DNA of 64,000 bases from Crossiella sp. CA-258035 (GTDB lineage Bacteria > Actinomycetota > Actinomycetes > Mycobacteriales > Pseudonocardiaceae). The notes under the pieces were generated by a model. It saw only the letters and a program-made list of their open reading frames with translations. It was not told the DNA's origin and did no database searches. The position numbers and the translations under genes are program-made. Where the stretch lies: contig NZ_CP116413.1 in NCBI RefSeq assembly GCF_030064675.1, positions 7,028,501-7,092,500 on the forward strand. The letters run 5' to 3'. Positions 43,935 to 54,390 of this stretch are shown here, one piece after another (within the stretch, counting starts at the first letter, position 1; each line of letters starts with the position of its first letter).

Positions 43935-44120
43935 CCCCACCCAAGTGTTGGCCGTTCTCGTACGCAGTGTTGGCCGAAATGGACGCCGTGTTGGCCGAAC
44001 TCGTACCCAGTCTTGGCCGCACCGGTCACCGCCGCAGCCAACACGACACCCCACTTCGGCCAACACCCGGTACGAGAACGGCCAACACGGCGTACGAGTT
44101 CGGCCAACACTCGGGTGGGG
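43935..44120. repeat. giant palindrome made of 4+4 GTGTTGGCC units
   Basis: Four forward units start at 43945, 43967, 43988 and 44010. Four reverse units (GCCAACAC) end at 44044, 44066, 44088 and 44110, at 21-22 base steps. Outer CCCCACCC and GGGTGGGG are also complementary. The two arms (43935-44018 and 44036-44120) would fold into a stem of about 85 bp with a 17-base loop and some mismatches. The element fills precisely the gap between the response regulator stop (43932-43934) and the rluB stop (44121-44123) on the opposite strand, so it may act as a two-way terminator. Confidence 0.9.
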
Positions 44121-44861
44121 TTACAGGCCGACGTTCTTGTACAGCGCGCCGACCTCGGCCCTGGTCAGCGGGCGCAGGGTGCCGGGGCGCAGACCGGCCA
44201 GGCGGACCTCGCCGACCGCGGTGCGCACCAGGCGCAGCACGGGGTGCCCGACCGAGTCGAACAGCCGCCGCACGATCCGGTTGCGCCCCTCGTGCAGCAC
44301 CACCTCGATCAGCACCCGGCCGCCGTTGGCGTCCTTGACGTGGTACTTGTCCAGCCGCACCGGCCCGTCGTCCAGCTCCACCCCGGCCAGCAGCCTGCGA
44401 CCCAGGTCCCGGTGCACCGGCCCGGCCACCTCGACCAGGTAGGTCTTGTAGACGTTGTAGGAGGGGTGCATCAGCCGGTGCGCCAGCTCGCCGTCGTTGG
44501 TCAGCAGCAGCAGGCCCTCGGTCTCGGCGTCCAGGCGGCCGACGTGGAACAGGCGCTCCTCGTGGTCGGCCACGTAGTCGCCCACGCAGGGACGGCCGCG
44601 GTCGTCGGACATGGTGGTGTGCACGCCGCGCGGCTTGTTCAGCGCCAGGTGCACCAGGTTGCCGGTGACCATCACCCGCAGCCCGTCCACGTGGATCACC
44701 GCCTGCTCCGGGTCGACCCGGCGGCCCTGTTCGGTGACGATCTCGCCGTCCACGGCCACCCGGCCCTCGGCGATCATGTCCTCCGCCACCCGCCGGGAGG
44801 CGATCCCGGCCTTGGACAGCACCTTCTGCAACCGCACACCCTGCGGGTCGTTCTCAGACAT
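44121..44861 (-). CDS. rluB: 23S rRNA pseudouridine synthase, RluB/RsuA family
   Basis: The 246-residue enzyme has an S4 RNA-binding domain (RLQKVLSKAGIASRRVAEDM) and the catalytic motif GRLDAETEGLLLLTNDG containing the essential aspartate. It changes a uridine in 23S rRNA to pseudouridine. It overlaps scpB by 8 bases, as in Mycobacterium (Rv1711). The usual next genes cmk and der are absent; a repeat array follows. Confidence 0.92.
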   Translation of the reverse strand: MSENDPQGVRLQKVLSKAGIASRRVAEDMIAEGRVAVDGEIVTEQGRRVDPEQAVIHVDGLRVMVTGNLVHLALNKPRGVHTTMSDDRGRPCVGDYVADHEERLFHVGRLDAETEGLLLLTNDGELAHRLMHPSYNVYKTYLVEVAGPVHRDLGRRLLAGVELDDGPVRLDKYHVKDANGGRVLIEVVLHEGRNRIVRRLFDSVGHPVLRLVRTAVGEVRLAGLRPGTLRPLTRAEVGALYKNVGL

Positions 44862-45543
44862 CGTCGATCGAGTCCACTTCCGGCAACAACGGCGCGAGCG
44901 GGGGCAGTTCCTTCACCGAGGACAACCCCAATCGCTCCAGGAACAGCTCTGTGGTGCGGTACAGGAGTCCGTTGGTGTCCGGATCCGCACCTGTCTCCTC
45001 AATCAGACCACGAGCGAGCAGGCTGCGGATAACCCCGTCCACATTCACCCCGCGCACCGCGGCCACCCGCGCCCTGGTGACCGGCTGGCGGTAGGCGATC
45101 ACCGCGAGCGTCTCCAGCGCGGCCCTGGTCAGCTTGGCCCGCTGCCCGTTGAGCAGCAGCCGCTCCACGAACGGCGCGTGCACGTCCCTGGTGTAGAACC
45201 GCCAGCCGTCGCTGACCCGGCGCAGGTCGATGCCACTGCCGGACTCGGTGTACCCGGCGGCGAGCCTGCGCAGCGCCTCGGTGGCCCGCGCCACCGGCAC
45301 GTCCAGCGCGTCGGCCAGCACCTCCTCCGGCGCGGGCGCGTCCACCACCAGCAGCACCGACTCCAGGGCCGCGTCCAGCGCGGCGTCCTCGGTGAGGTCG
45401 GGCAGGCCGCCAACGACGACCGCGTCCTCGTCCTCCGCCTCAGGGGCGTCGATCCCGTCGGTGAGCACCGGCCCCGCGACCGGCTCCGGGGCGGGCACCG
45501 CGTCCTCGGCCTCGGGCGCCACCGGCGTGCCGTTCTCGGTCAC
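44854..45543 (-). CDS. scpB: SMC-ScpA-ScpB condensin subunit ScpB
   Basis: The 229-residue protein has a low-complexity acidic N-terminal part of about 50 residues, then the two winged-helix domains of ScpB (EEVLADALDVPVARATEALR, KLTRAALETLAVIAYRQPVT, RGLIEETG and LYRTTELFLERLGL). It joins ScpA and SMC in the complex that compacts and separates the chromosome. It overlaps scpA by 4 bases. Confidence 0.93.
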   Translation of the reverse strand: MTENGTPVAPEAEDAVPAPEPVAGPVLTDGIDAPEAEDEDAVVVGGLPDLTEDAALDAALESVLLVVDAPAPEEVLADALDVPVARATEALRRLAAGYTESGSGIDLRRVSDGWRFYTRDVHAPFVERLLLNGQRAKLTRAALETLAVIAYRQPVTRARVAAVRGVNVDGVIRSLLARGLIEETGADPDTNGLLYRTTELFLERLGLSSVKELPPLAPLLPEVDSIDDV

Positions 45544-46394
45544 CCGTACTCCTCCTCCTCGCTCGCGGCCAGCGCGGCCGCGGCGGCTTCTTCGGCCTGC
45601 TCCTTGCTCCCGCCGACCCAGCGCACCAGCAGCTCGCCCAGCGGCTCCTCCTGCTGGAAGAGCACCACCGTCTCCCGGTACAGCTCCAGCAGCCCCAGGA
45701 ACCGGGCCACGAACTCCACCGTCTCGGTGCAGTCCTCGGTCAGCTGCCCGAAGGTCGCCTCGCCCAGCTCGGCCAGCCGCACCCGCATGATGGCCGCGTG
45801 CTCACGCACCGACACCGGGTGCATGTGCAGGTGGGCCAGCCCCACCACCGGCGGCGGCTTGGGGCGGAACACCGAGGCGGCCAACTCGGCGAAGCGCCGC
45901 GGGTCGACGCCGAGCATCACCTCGGGCATCAGCTCGACGAACCGGTCCTCCATGGCCACCGAGCGCGGGTACCGGCGCAGCGCGGTCGCCTCCAGCTCAC
46001 CGAACAGCGCCGCGACCTGCTTGTAGGCCCGGTACTGCAACAGCCTGGCGAACAACAGGTCCCTGGCCTCCAGCAGCGCCAGGTCGTCCTCGTCCTCCAC
46101 GTCGGCGGCGGGCAGCAGCCGGGCCGCCTTCAGGTCCAGCAGGGTGGCCGCGATGACCAGGAACTCGGTGGTCTCGTCCAGGTCCCAGGCGTCGCCGAGC
46201 ACCCGGATGTGCGCGATGAAGTCCTCGGTGACCTGGTGCAGGGCCACCTCGGTGACGTCCATCTGGTGCTGGGAGATCAGTTGCAGCAGCAGGTCGAACG
46301 GACCGGTGAAGTTGGCCAGCCGCACGGTGAACCGGCCGCCTGGCGCGTCCTGCTCGGTGGGCTGTGCGGGATCCGGAGTGTCCACTGTGGTCAC
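45540..46394 (-). CDS. scpA: condensin kleisin subunit ScpA
   Basis: The 284-residue kleisin has the family start FTVRLANFTGPFDLLLQLIS and the segment FLVIAATLLDLKAARLLP. A charged middle and a C-terminal winged-helix part (VEFVARFLGLLELYRETVVL) follow. The C-terminus ends in a Glu/Ala-rich tail. It bridges the SMC heads and binds ScpB. It lies 43 bases after the parA gene and in the same order as Rv1708-Rv1710. Confidence 0.93.
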   Translation of the reverse strand: MTTVDTPDPAQPTEQDAPGGRFTVRLANFTGPFDLLLQLISQHQMDVTEVALHQVTEDFIAHIRVLGDAWDLDETTEFLVIAATLLDLKAARLLPAADVEDEDDLALLEARDLLFARLLQYRAYKQVAALFGELEATALRRYPRSVAMEDRFVELMPEVMLGVDPRRFAELAASVFRPKPPPVVGLAHLHMHPVSVREHAAIMRVRLAELGEATFGQLTEDCTETVEFVARFLGLLELYRETVVLFQQEEPLGELLVRWVGGSKEQAEEAAAAALAASEEEEYG

Positions 46395-46437
46395 TCGGCC
46401 GGCTCCGCGGGCATTCCGCGCCCGCGAACGAGGCGAC

Positions 46438-47379
46438 TCACCTGGCGATCACCTCGCGGGCCAGCGCCCGGTAGGCCTTCGCCCCGCCGGAGCGGGGGGC
46501 CCACCGGGTGATCGGCTCGCCGGCGACGGTGGTCTCGGGGAACCGCACGGTGCGGTTGATCACGGTGTCGTACACGATGTCCCCGAACGCCTCCACAACC
46601 CGGGCCATGACTTCTCGGGAGTGCAGCGTACGCGGGTCGTACATGGTGGCCAGAATCCCGGATATCTCCAGCTTCGGGTTGAGCCGTTCACGCACCTTCT
46701 CGATGGTGTCGATGAGCAGCGCCACCCCGCGCAGGCTGAAGAACTCGCACTCCAGCGGGATGATCAGCCCGTCGGCGGCGGCCAGCGCGTTCACCGTGAG
46801 CAGGCCGAGGGAGGGCTGGCAGTCGATGAGGATGTAGTCGTAGTGGTCCAGCACCGGCCGCAGCGCCCGTTGCAGGGTGTGCTCGCGGCCGACCTCGGAG
46901 ACCAGCTGCACCTCGGCCGCGGACAGGTCTATGTTGCTGGGCAACAGGTCCATGTCCTCGACGCAGGTGCGCAGCACGGTCTCCTCGATGGTGGCCGAGC
47001 GCTCCATGATCACGTTGTAGATGGTCCGGTCCAGGTGGTGCGGCTGCACACCCAGGCCCACCGAGCACGCGCCCTGCGGGTCGAAGTCCACCAGCAGCAC
47101 GCGGCGCCCGTACTCGGCCAGCGCCGCGCCCAGGTTGATGGTCGAGGTGGTCTTGCCCACCCCGCCCTTCTGGTTGCACATCGCGAGCACCTTCGCCGGT
47201 CCGTGCCCGGCCAGCAGCGAGGGCTCGGGCACGTGCCGCAGCGGCCGTCCGGTGGGGCCCATCTCGCCCACCACGACCTCGGGCACGTGCTCCTCGGTCA
47301 GGTCAGCGGGCTTGGGCGCCAGGCTGAGGTCAGCCACCTCTCCGCGGGGCCGCCCGTAGGCAGGCTGCGGTGTGGACAT
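46438..47379 (-). CDS. ParA-family chromosome partitioning ATPase
   Basis: The 313-residue ATPase has a deviant Walker A KGGVGKTTS, Walker A' LLVDFDPQG and Walker B ILIDCQPS. About 60 residues precede the ATPase core. It is the homologue of Rv1708, which lies beside scpA/scpB and differs from the oriC ParA. No ParB gene is next to it, so it may work with the condensin genes downstream or with a distant partner. Confidence 0.9.
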   Translation of the reverse strand: MSTPQPAYGRPRGEVADLSLAPKPADLTEEHVPEVVVGEMGPTGRPLRHVPEPSLLAGHGPAKVLAMCNQKGGVGKTTSTINLGAALAEYGRRVLLVDFDPQGACSVGLGVQPHHLDRTIYNVIMERSATIEETVLRTCVEDMDLLPSNIDLSAAEVQLVSEVGREHTLQRALRPVLDHYDYILIDCQPSLGLLTVNALAAADGLIIPLECEFFSLRGVALLIDTIEKVRERLNPKLEISGILATMYDPRTLHSREVMARVVEAFGDIVYDTVINRTVRFPETTVAGEPITRWAPRSGGAKAYRALAREVIAR

Positions 47380-47522
47380 CTGACCTGACTCCTCGTGTCG
47401 GCGAATACACCCTGTTGGCGAGCGTAGGCTTCGCGGCGCACAGCGGCAACGCGCCTCGCCGGGGCACGTCCGACCTGGTCACCAAGGCTCCGGCACGCAT
47501 TTGGAGCAGTCGCGCGCCCTGG

Positions 47523-48452
47523 TCAGCCCTGGGCGCGGGGGTGTGCCGTGGCGAAGACCTCACGCAGGGTGTTCACCGTGACCAGGGTGTAGACCTGGGT
47601 GGTGGTCACCGAGGCGTGCCCGAGCAGCTCCTGCACCACCCGGACGTCGGCCCCGCCCTCGATGAGGTGGGTGGCGAAGGAGTGCCGCAGCGTGTGCGGC
47701 GAGACGTCCCCGGTGACCCCGGCCCGCTCGGCCGAGTCCTTCAACGTCTGCCAGGCGCTCTGCCGGGACAGCCGCCCGCCGCGGGCGTTGAGGAACACCG
47801 CCGCGCTGCCCCGCCCCTTGGCCGCCAGCACCGGCCGGGCCCGCACCAGGTAGGCGTCCAGCGCGGCCAGCGCGGGCCTGCCCACCGGCACCAGGCGCTG
47901 CTTGCCGCCCTTGCCGTCGAGCAGCACGGTGCGCTCGGTGGCGTCCACGTCGTCCACGTCCAGCCCGACCGCCTCGGAGATCCGGGCGCCGGTGGAGTAC
48001 AGCAGCTCCAGCAGCGCCCGGTCCCGCAGCCCGCGCGGGTCCTCGCTGCCCGCCCCGTCCAGCAGCCGCAGCACCTCGGCCACCGGCAGCGCCTTGGGCA
48101 GCCTGCGCGGCGGGGTCGGCGGGTGCACCCCGCTGGCCACGTCGGACGGCAGCAGGCCCTCGCGGTAGCCGAAGCGGTGCAGGCTGCGCACCGCGACCAC
48201 CGCACGCGCCGCGGAGGAGGCGGCCAGCGGCGGCCGCTGCCCGTCACCCTCGCGCAGGCAGGCCAGGAACTCGGCCACGTGCCGCTCGGTCACCTCCGGC
48301 AGCGAGCCCACCCCGGCCGCGGCCAGGTGCTCGGTGTAGCGGCGCAGGTCCCTGGCGTAGGAGTCCAGCGTGTTGCGGGCGGTGCCGCGCTCCACCACGA
48401 GGTGGTCCAGGTAACGGTTGACGGCGGCCGAAAGTGCGGCGGGAACCGCCAC
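47523..48452 (-). CDS. xerD: site-specific tyrosine recombinase XerD
   Basis: The 309-residue recombinase has a SAM-like N-terminal core-binding domain ([20 protein letters not shown]) and all catalytic residues: Arg in TGARISE, Lys in GKGGKQR, HTLRH, LGHASV and the tyrosine in TQVYTLV. With XerC it resolves chromosome dimers at dif. GTG at 48452 gives the usual length. It lies between ald and parA in the conserved block. Confidence 0.92.
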   Translation of the reverse strand: MAVPAALSAAVNRYLDHLVVERGTARNTLDSYARDLRRYTEHLAAAGVGSLPEVTERHVAEFLACLREGDGQRPPLAASSAARAVVAVRSLHRFGYREGLLPSDVASGVHPPTPPRRLPKALPVAEVLRLLDGAGSEDPRGLRDRALLELLYSTGARISEAVGLDVDDVDATERTVLLDGKGGKQRLVPVGRPALAALDAYLVRARPVLAAKGRGSAAVFLNARGGRLSRQSAWQTLKDSAERAGVTGDVSPHTLRHSFATHLIEGGADVRVVQELLGHASVTTTQVYTLVTVNTLREVFATAHPRAQG

Positions 48453-48514
48453 GGGGCTGGAGTCCTCGTTCAGTGCGCCGGTCCCTCCGCCGCTGGCGAG
48501 TGGTCAGGGGCGCA

Positions 48515-49630
48515 TCATGCCAGTGCCTCGGCCAGTTCGACGTGCGGCAGCCCGTGCGCCGCGGCGACCTCGCCGAGCACCACCTGTCCGCCGACCACGT
48601 TGACCCCCTTGGCCAGCGTGGGGTCATCCCGCACCGCGTCGCGCAAACCTTTGTCCGCCAAGGCCACCGCGTACGGCAGGGTCACGTTGGTCAGCGCCCA
48701 GGTGGAGGTGTGCGGCACCGCGCCCGGCATGTTCGCCACGCAGTAGAACACCGAGTTGTGCACGCCGAAGACCGGGTCGGCGTGCGTGGTCGGCCTCGAG
48801 TCGGCGAAACAGCCGCCCTGGTCGATGGCGATGTCCACCAGCACCGACCCGGGCCGCATCCTGGCCACCAGGTCGTTGCTGATCAGCTTGGGCGCCTTGG
48901 CCCCGGGCACCAGCACCGCGCCGATCACCAGGTCCGCCCACAGGCAGGCCCGCTCGATCTCGTAGGCGTTGCTGGCGATGGTCTGCAGGTGGCCGCGGTA
49001 GACGAAGTCGATCTGCCGCAACCGGTTGATGTTGTTGTCCAGCACCACCACCTCGGCCTGCAAGCCGAGGGCGATGGTGGCCGCGTTCATCCCGGACACC
49101 CCGGCGCCGATCACCGCGACCTTGCCGGCCGGCACCCCGGACACCCCGCCCAGCAGCACTCCGCGCCCACCGGCGGCGCGTTCCAGGGTGTGCGCGCCGA
49201 CCTGCGGGGCCATCCGCCCGGCCACCTCGCTCATCGGGGCCAGCAGCGGCAGCGCGCCGTCGGGCAGTTGCACGGTCTCGTAGGCCACCGCGTCGATCCC
49301 GGCGGCCACGATGGCCTGGGTGCACTCCCGGCTGGCGGCCAGGTGCAGGTAGGTGAACAGGGTCTGCCCGCGCCGCATCCGGTGATATTCCTCGGCGATC
49401 GGCTCCTTGACCTTGAGCACCAGGTCCGCCTCGCCCCACACCTCCTCAGCCGAGCCGAGGATCTTCGCCCCGGCCGCGAGGTAGTCGGAGTCGGGGAAGG
49501 AGGAGCCGAGGCCGGCCTCCCGCTCGATCAGGACCTGGTGGCCGCGGCGCACCAGCTCCACCACGCCCGCCGGGGTGATGGCCACCCGGTACTCGTGGTT
49601 CTTGACCTCACGAGGGACACCGACCCGCAC
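48515..49630 (-). CDS. ald: alanine dehydrogenase
   Basis: The 371-residue enzyme starts with MRVGVPREVKNHEYRVAITP. It has the catalytic lysine in VLKVKEPI, the histidine in FTYLHLA and the NAD motif VIGAGVSGMNAA, and matches the family in full length. It interconverts L-alanine and pyruvate with NAD and ammonia. It stands between the Nudix and xerD genes, a position not seen in Mycobacterium tuberculosis, where ald is elsewhere. Confidence 0.95.
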   Translation of the reverse strand: MRVGVPREVKNHEYRVAITPAGVVELVRRGHQVLIEREAGLGSSFPDSDYLAAGAKILGSAEEVWGEADLVLKVKEPIAEEYHRMRRGQTLFTYLHLAASRECTQAIVAAGIDAVAYETVQLPDGALPLLAPMSEVAGRMAPQVGAHTLERAAGGRGVLLGGVSGVPAGKVAVIGAGVSGMNAATIALGLQAEVVVLDNNINRLRQIDFVYRGHLQTIASNAYEIERACLWADLVIGAVLVPGAKAPKLISNDLVARMRPGSVLVDIAIDQGGCFADSRPTTHADPVFGVHNSVFYCVANMPGAVPHTSTWALTNVTLPYAVALADKGLRDAVRDDPTLAKGVNVVGGQVVLGEVAAAHGLPHVELAEALA

Positions 49631-49658
49631 GTCGACTCCTCCTCCGCGTCACACCTGC

Positions 49659-50311
49659 TCAGCCGCTCCGGCGCTGTCCTGACTGACGCTGCGCGAACCG
49701 GTGCGGCCTGGACTCCCACGGGGCGTCGACCGGGCGGGTCTGCGCCGCGCCGGAGAGCACCGCGTGCGCGGCCAGCACCCCGGACACCGTGGCCGCGTTG
49801 ATGATGGCACCGCTGAGCACCATCCGCACGGCCTCGCTCAGCGGTACCCGCCGCACCACCAGGTCGGCCTCCTCGTCACCGGTGTCCGCCAGCTGGTCCA
49901 CAGTGGACAGACCGCGGGCCAGGTAGACCCGGATGACCTCGTCCATGAACCCCGGCGAGCCGGAGACGTCGACCAGCACCGACCAGTCCGCGGCGGCCAG
50001 TCCGACCTCCTCGGCCAGCTCCCGCGCGGCGGTGACCGCGGGGTCCTCGCCCTCGGCGTCGAGCAGACCGGCGGGCAGCTCCCACAGCCGCTGCCCGACC
50101 GGGTGCCGGTACTGGTGGATGAGCACCACGTTGTCGTTCTCGTCCAGTGCGACCACACCGACCGCGCCGGGGTGCTCGATGACCTCGCGGGTGGCCACCT
50201 CGCCGCCGGGCATCACCACGTCGTCCACCCGCAGCGCCATCACCCGCCCGGCGTAGACGTCCTGGCTGTTGGCCACGCTGAACTCGTGCGCGCCGCGCTC
50301 CACCGTGCCCA

Positions 50312-50312
<1 letters not shown>
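49659..50312 (-). CDS. Nudix hydrolase, ADP-ribose pyrophosphatase type
   Basis: The 217-residue protein has a full Nudix box (GLLDAEGEDPAVTAARELAEEVGL; core AARELAEEVGL) and the upstream WELPAG of ADP-ribose pyrophosphatases. Those enzymes split ADP-ribose into AMP and ribose 5-phosphate. It matches Rv1700 in place and size. The ATG at 50312 overlaps the first base of the pyrG stop region, so it is coupled to pyrG. The last 25 residues are basic and poorly conserved. Confidence 0.9.
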
Positions 50313-52018
<1,706 letters not shown>

Positions 52019-52106
52019 GGGGTACTCCCGTGAATCAACTCAACGCCGTCGCTGGTCGGGTGTGGTTTCGGGGCTCCCGACCGGCGCGAGCGCCCCCTCG
52101 ATCCAC

Positions 52107-52134
52107 GGGAGGCGACCGTAACACGTCGCCTCCC
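52107..52134 (-). terminator. hairpin between steB and pyrG
   Basis: GGGAGGCGAC (52107-52116) pairs perfectly with GTCGCCTCCC (52125-52134), stem 10 bp, loop 8 bases. It lies 54 bases after the steB stop on the minus strand and separates steA-steB from pyrG. It is 89 bases before the pyrG start, so an attenuation role is also possible. Confidence 0.65.
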
Positions 52135-52187
52135 CGCTACCGCACCCCCACCTCCGTCGTCCGCCTCCGAACGGGTGATGTATGGAG

Positions 52188-53126
52188 CTACGCGGAACCT
52201 TGCGGCGCGGGCGCCTGCGCGTTGCCCGCGGTGCCGTAGCGACCGGAGCGCCCGTCGAGCTGTTCCCGCAGCGCCAGCACGGTGACCACCCGCCCGGCGG
52301 CGGTGTCGATGTTGTCCACGGTGGACAGGATCGAGGTCGCCGAGGTGTCCGCGCGCACGATCCCCAGCGGCCCGTTGCCGTCGGCGGAACCGGAACGCCC
52401 GGCGAGCACCGCGCCGGTGCCGGAGCGGTCCAGCTGGGTGGCGAAGCGGGCCAGGATGGCCGAGCGGTCACCGGGGTCCTCGCCACCGGCCGAGCCGCCG
52501 GTGAGCACCACCGCGAGCTGCGCGGGCGTGATCCCCCGGCCGAGCCGGACGAAGCCGCCGTTGGCCAGCCCGCTCATCGCCGCCGAGGCCTCCTCGCCGC
52601 TGGCCTGCGGCTTGTTCTGGCTGTTGAGCAGCAGCAGCGGGCCGAGCAGGCCACCGGCCAGGGTGCCGGGATCGGTGGCCGCGGTCGGCAGCTGCACCCC
52701 CGCCGGCACCAGCCTCGGCACCAGGTCGCGCAGCTGGTCGGCCTTGGCCGGGTCGGCGAAGGTGTCGGTGAGCTGGAGCTCGCCGGTGACGCTGCCACCG
52801 GCGGCCTTGATCAGCTCGGTCAGCGCGTCCCGGTCGGCGGGGTTGGCGTCGTGCGTGCTGATCAGCACCACGGTCCGGTTGTCCAGCTGCCCGCGCACCG
52901 CCAGCGGCCCGACCACGGTGCCGAAGCGGTCCGCGTCGGCCAGCCGCGCGTTCAGCGCGTTGCGCTCGGACTGCAGGTCGGAGACCTTCTGCCCGAGCGA
53001 GTCCTTCTCCCCGGTCAGTCCGGAGAGCAGCCGGTCGCTGATCACCGTGGAGCCCAGCATGATGCCGAGGGCGAGGGCGAGGAACACCGCCGCGATGGAG
53101 ACGACGTGGTACCGCAGAGTGATCAC
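52188..53126 (-). CDS. steB: SteB/MctB-like membrane-anchored protein
   Basis: The 312-residue protein begins with a single membrane anchor (VVSIAAVFLALALGIMLG) followed by a coiled coil (LGQKVSDLQSERNALNARL) and an outer domain. It is the homologue of Rv1698, described as the copper-related channel protein MctB, and of SteB, which with SteA affects cell separation in Corynebacterium. The GTG/ATG start overlaps the steA stop by 4 bases, which supports a paired function. Confidence 0.88.
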   Translation of the reverse strand: MITLRYHVVSIAAVFLALALGIMLGSTVISDRLLSGLTGEKDSLGQKVSDLQSERNALNARLADADRFGTVVGPLAVRGQLDNRTVVLISTHDANPADRDALTELIKAAGGSVTGELQLTDTFADPAKADQLRDLVPRLVPAGVQLPTAATDPGTLAGGLLGPLLLLNSQNKPQASGEEASAAMSGLANGGFVRLGRGITPAQLAVVLTGGSAGGEDPGDRSAILARFATQLDRSGTGAVLAGRSGSADGNGPLGIVRADTSATSILSTVDNIDTAAGRVVTVLALREQLDGRSGRYGTAGNAQAPAPQGSA

Positions 53127-54307
53127 GAGAAGAGCCCCTTGAGCCAGGTGAGGAAGTCGTTCCAGTAGTCCACGCCGATGTCGACGTAGGCGCTGCCCAC
53201 GCTGGTCACCGCGACCGCGGCGATCAGCACCGCGACCGCGGAGACGATCAGCAGCAGGACGGAGAGCACGGAGACCCGGCTGCGGTAGAGGCTGACCACG
53301 GCGTGGCCGTCGACGACCTTGCTGCCCAGGCGCAGCCGGGTGAGGAAGGTGGAGGGGTTGGAGCCGGAGCGGCCCCGGTCCAGGAACTCGTGCAGGGTGG
53401 CCTGGAAGCCGATGGTGACCACCAGGTCGGCCCCGTGCGCCTCGGCCAGCAGCAGCGCCAGGTCCTCGGGGTTGCCGGAGGCGGGGAAGGTGACCGCGCC
53501 GATGCCGAGGTCCTGGATGCGTTCCAGGCCGGGCGCGTGCCCGTCCATCTGCGCCGGCAGCACCACTTCCGCGCCCGCTTTGAGGGTGGCGGTGCTGATC
53601 CCGTCCGGGTCGCCGACGATCACGTCCAGCTTGTACCCGGCCTCGTGCAGGGTGTCCGCCGCGCCTTCCACGCCGATCACCACCGGCCGGTACTCGCGGA
53701 TGTAGCGCTTGAGCTTGCGCAGGTCGTCGCGGTGCCCGTAGCCGGGCGCGACGATCAGCACCTGCCTGCCCTTGACCGGCACGAACAGCTCGGGCACGCC
53801 GACCCCGTCCAGGATCAGCGTGCGCTCCCTGCGCAGGAACTCGATGGTGTTCGCGGAGAAGGCCTCCAGCTGCGCGGCCATGCCCGCCTTGGCCTCGATG
53901 AGCTGGTCGGCCACCGAGTCCGCGGTCTGCTCGGTGCCCCGCCCCAGCTCGGTCTCACCCTGGAAGATGCCGCCCTCGAACAGCCGGATCCGGGCGCCGT
54001 CCTTGACCTTGCGCAGCAGCTCGGGGCCGACCGCGTCGATCAGCGGGATGCCCGCGCTGATCAGGATCTCCGGGCCGAGGTTGGGGAACCGGCCGGAGAT
54101 GGAAACCGAGGCGTTGACCACCCCGGCGACCTCGGCGGCGACCAGGGCGTCCGCGGTGCGGCGGTCCAGGTCGAGCTGGTCGAGCACGGCGATGTCGCCT
54201 GGTCCGAGCCGCCGGAGCAGGTCGCCGGAACGACGGTCCACCCTGGCCGGCCCGTGGACTCCAGGCAGCGACTGACTGGTGCGGTTGAGCAGGCCCGTGA
54301 GCTTCAT
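53123..54307 (-). CDS. steA: SteA-like cytokinetic ring protein
   Basis: The 394-residue protein has a thiamine-pyrophosphokinase-like core (VIGVEGAADTLHEAGYKLD then DVIVGDPDGIS) and a C-terminal membrane helix (VLLLIVSAVAVLIAAVAV) with a short outer tail. This is the layout of SteA (Rv1697 type), which is recruited to the division ring. ATG 54307 gives MKLTGLLNRT, the usual beginning of the family; the frame stays open to 54373. It is coupled to steB. Confidence 0.88.
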   Translation of the reverse strand: MKLTGLLNRTSQSLPGVHGPARVDRRSGDLLRRLGPGDIAVLDQLDLDRRTADALVAAEVAGVVNASVSISGRFPNLGPEILISAGIPLIDAVGPELLRKVKDGARIRLFEGGIFQGETELGRGTEQTADSVADQLIEAKAGMAAQLEAFSANTIEFLRRERTLILDGVGVPELFVPVKGRQVLIVAPGYGHRDDLRKLKRYIREYRPVVIGVEGAADTLHEAGYKLDVIVGDPDGISTATLKAGAEVVLPAQMDGHAPGLERIQDLGIGAVTFPASGNPEDLALLLAEAHGADLVVTIGFQATLHEFLDRGRSGSNPSTFLTRLRLGSKVVDGHAVVSLYRSRVSVLSVLLLIVSAVAVLIAAVAVTSVGSAYVDIGVDYWNDFLTWLKGLFS

Positions 54308-54338
54308 GTGCGGATGGTGACAAAACCGCGGCGTGTCT

Positions 54339-54350
54339 GTGCCTAGGCAC
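54339..54350. promoter_or_regulatory. 12-bp palindrome upstream of steA
   Basis: GTGCCTAGGCAC is a perfect palindrome 31 bases before the steA ATG, in the 83-base gap after recN. It could be an operator. No regulator is recognised. Confidence 0.3.
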
Positions 54351-54390
54351 GCCGGGAAGTCACCGCACGTCAACCCTTGGGGGACACGGT

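Noticed and set aside
43945..44110. CRISPR array
   Set aside because: Units are 21-22 bp with no unique spacers of CRISPR size, half of them are inverted, and no cas gene is present.
52019..52106. pyrG leader riboswitch or attenuator
   Set aside because: Apart from the hairpin at 52107-52134 no conserved riboswitch structure or pyrimidine-run attenuator could be recognised.
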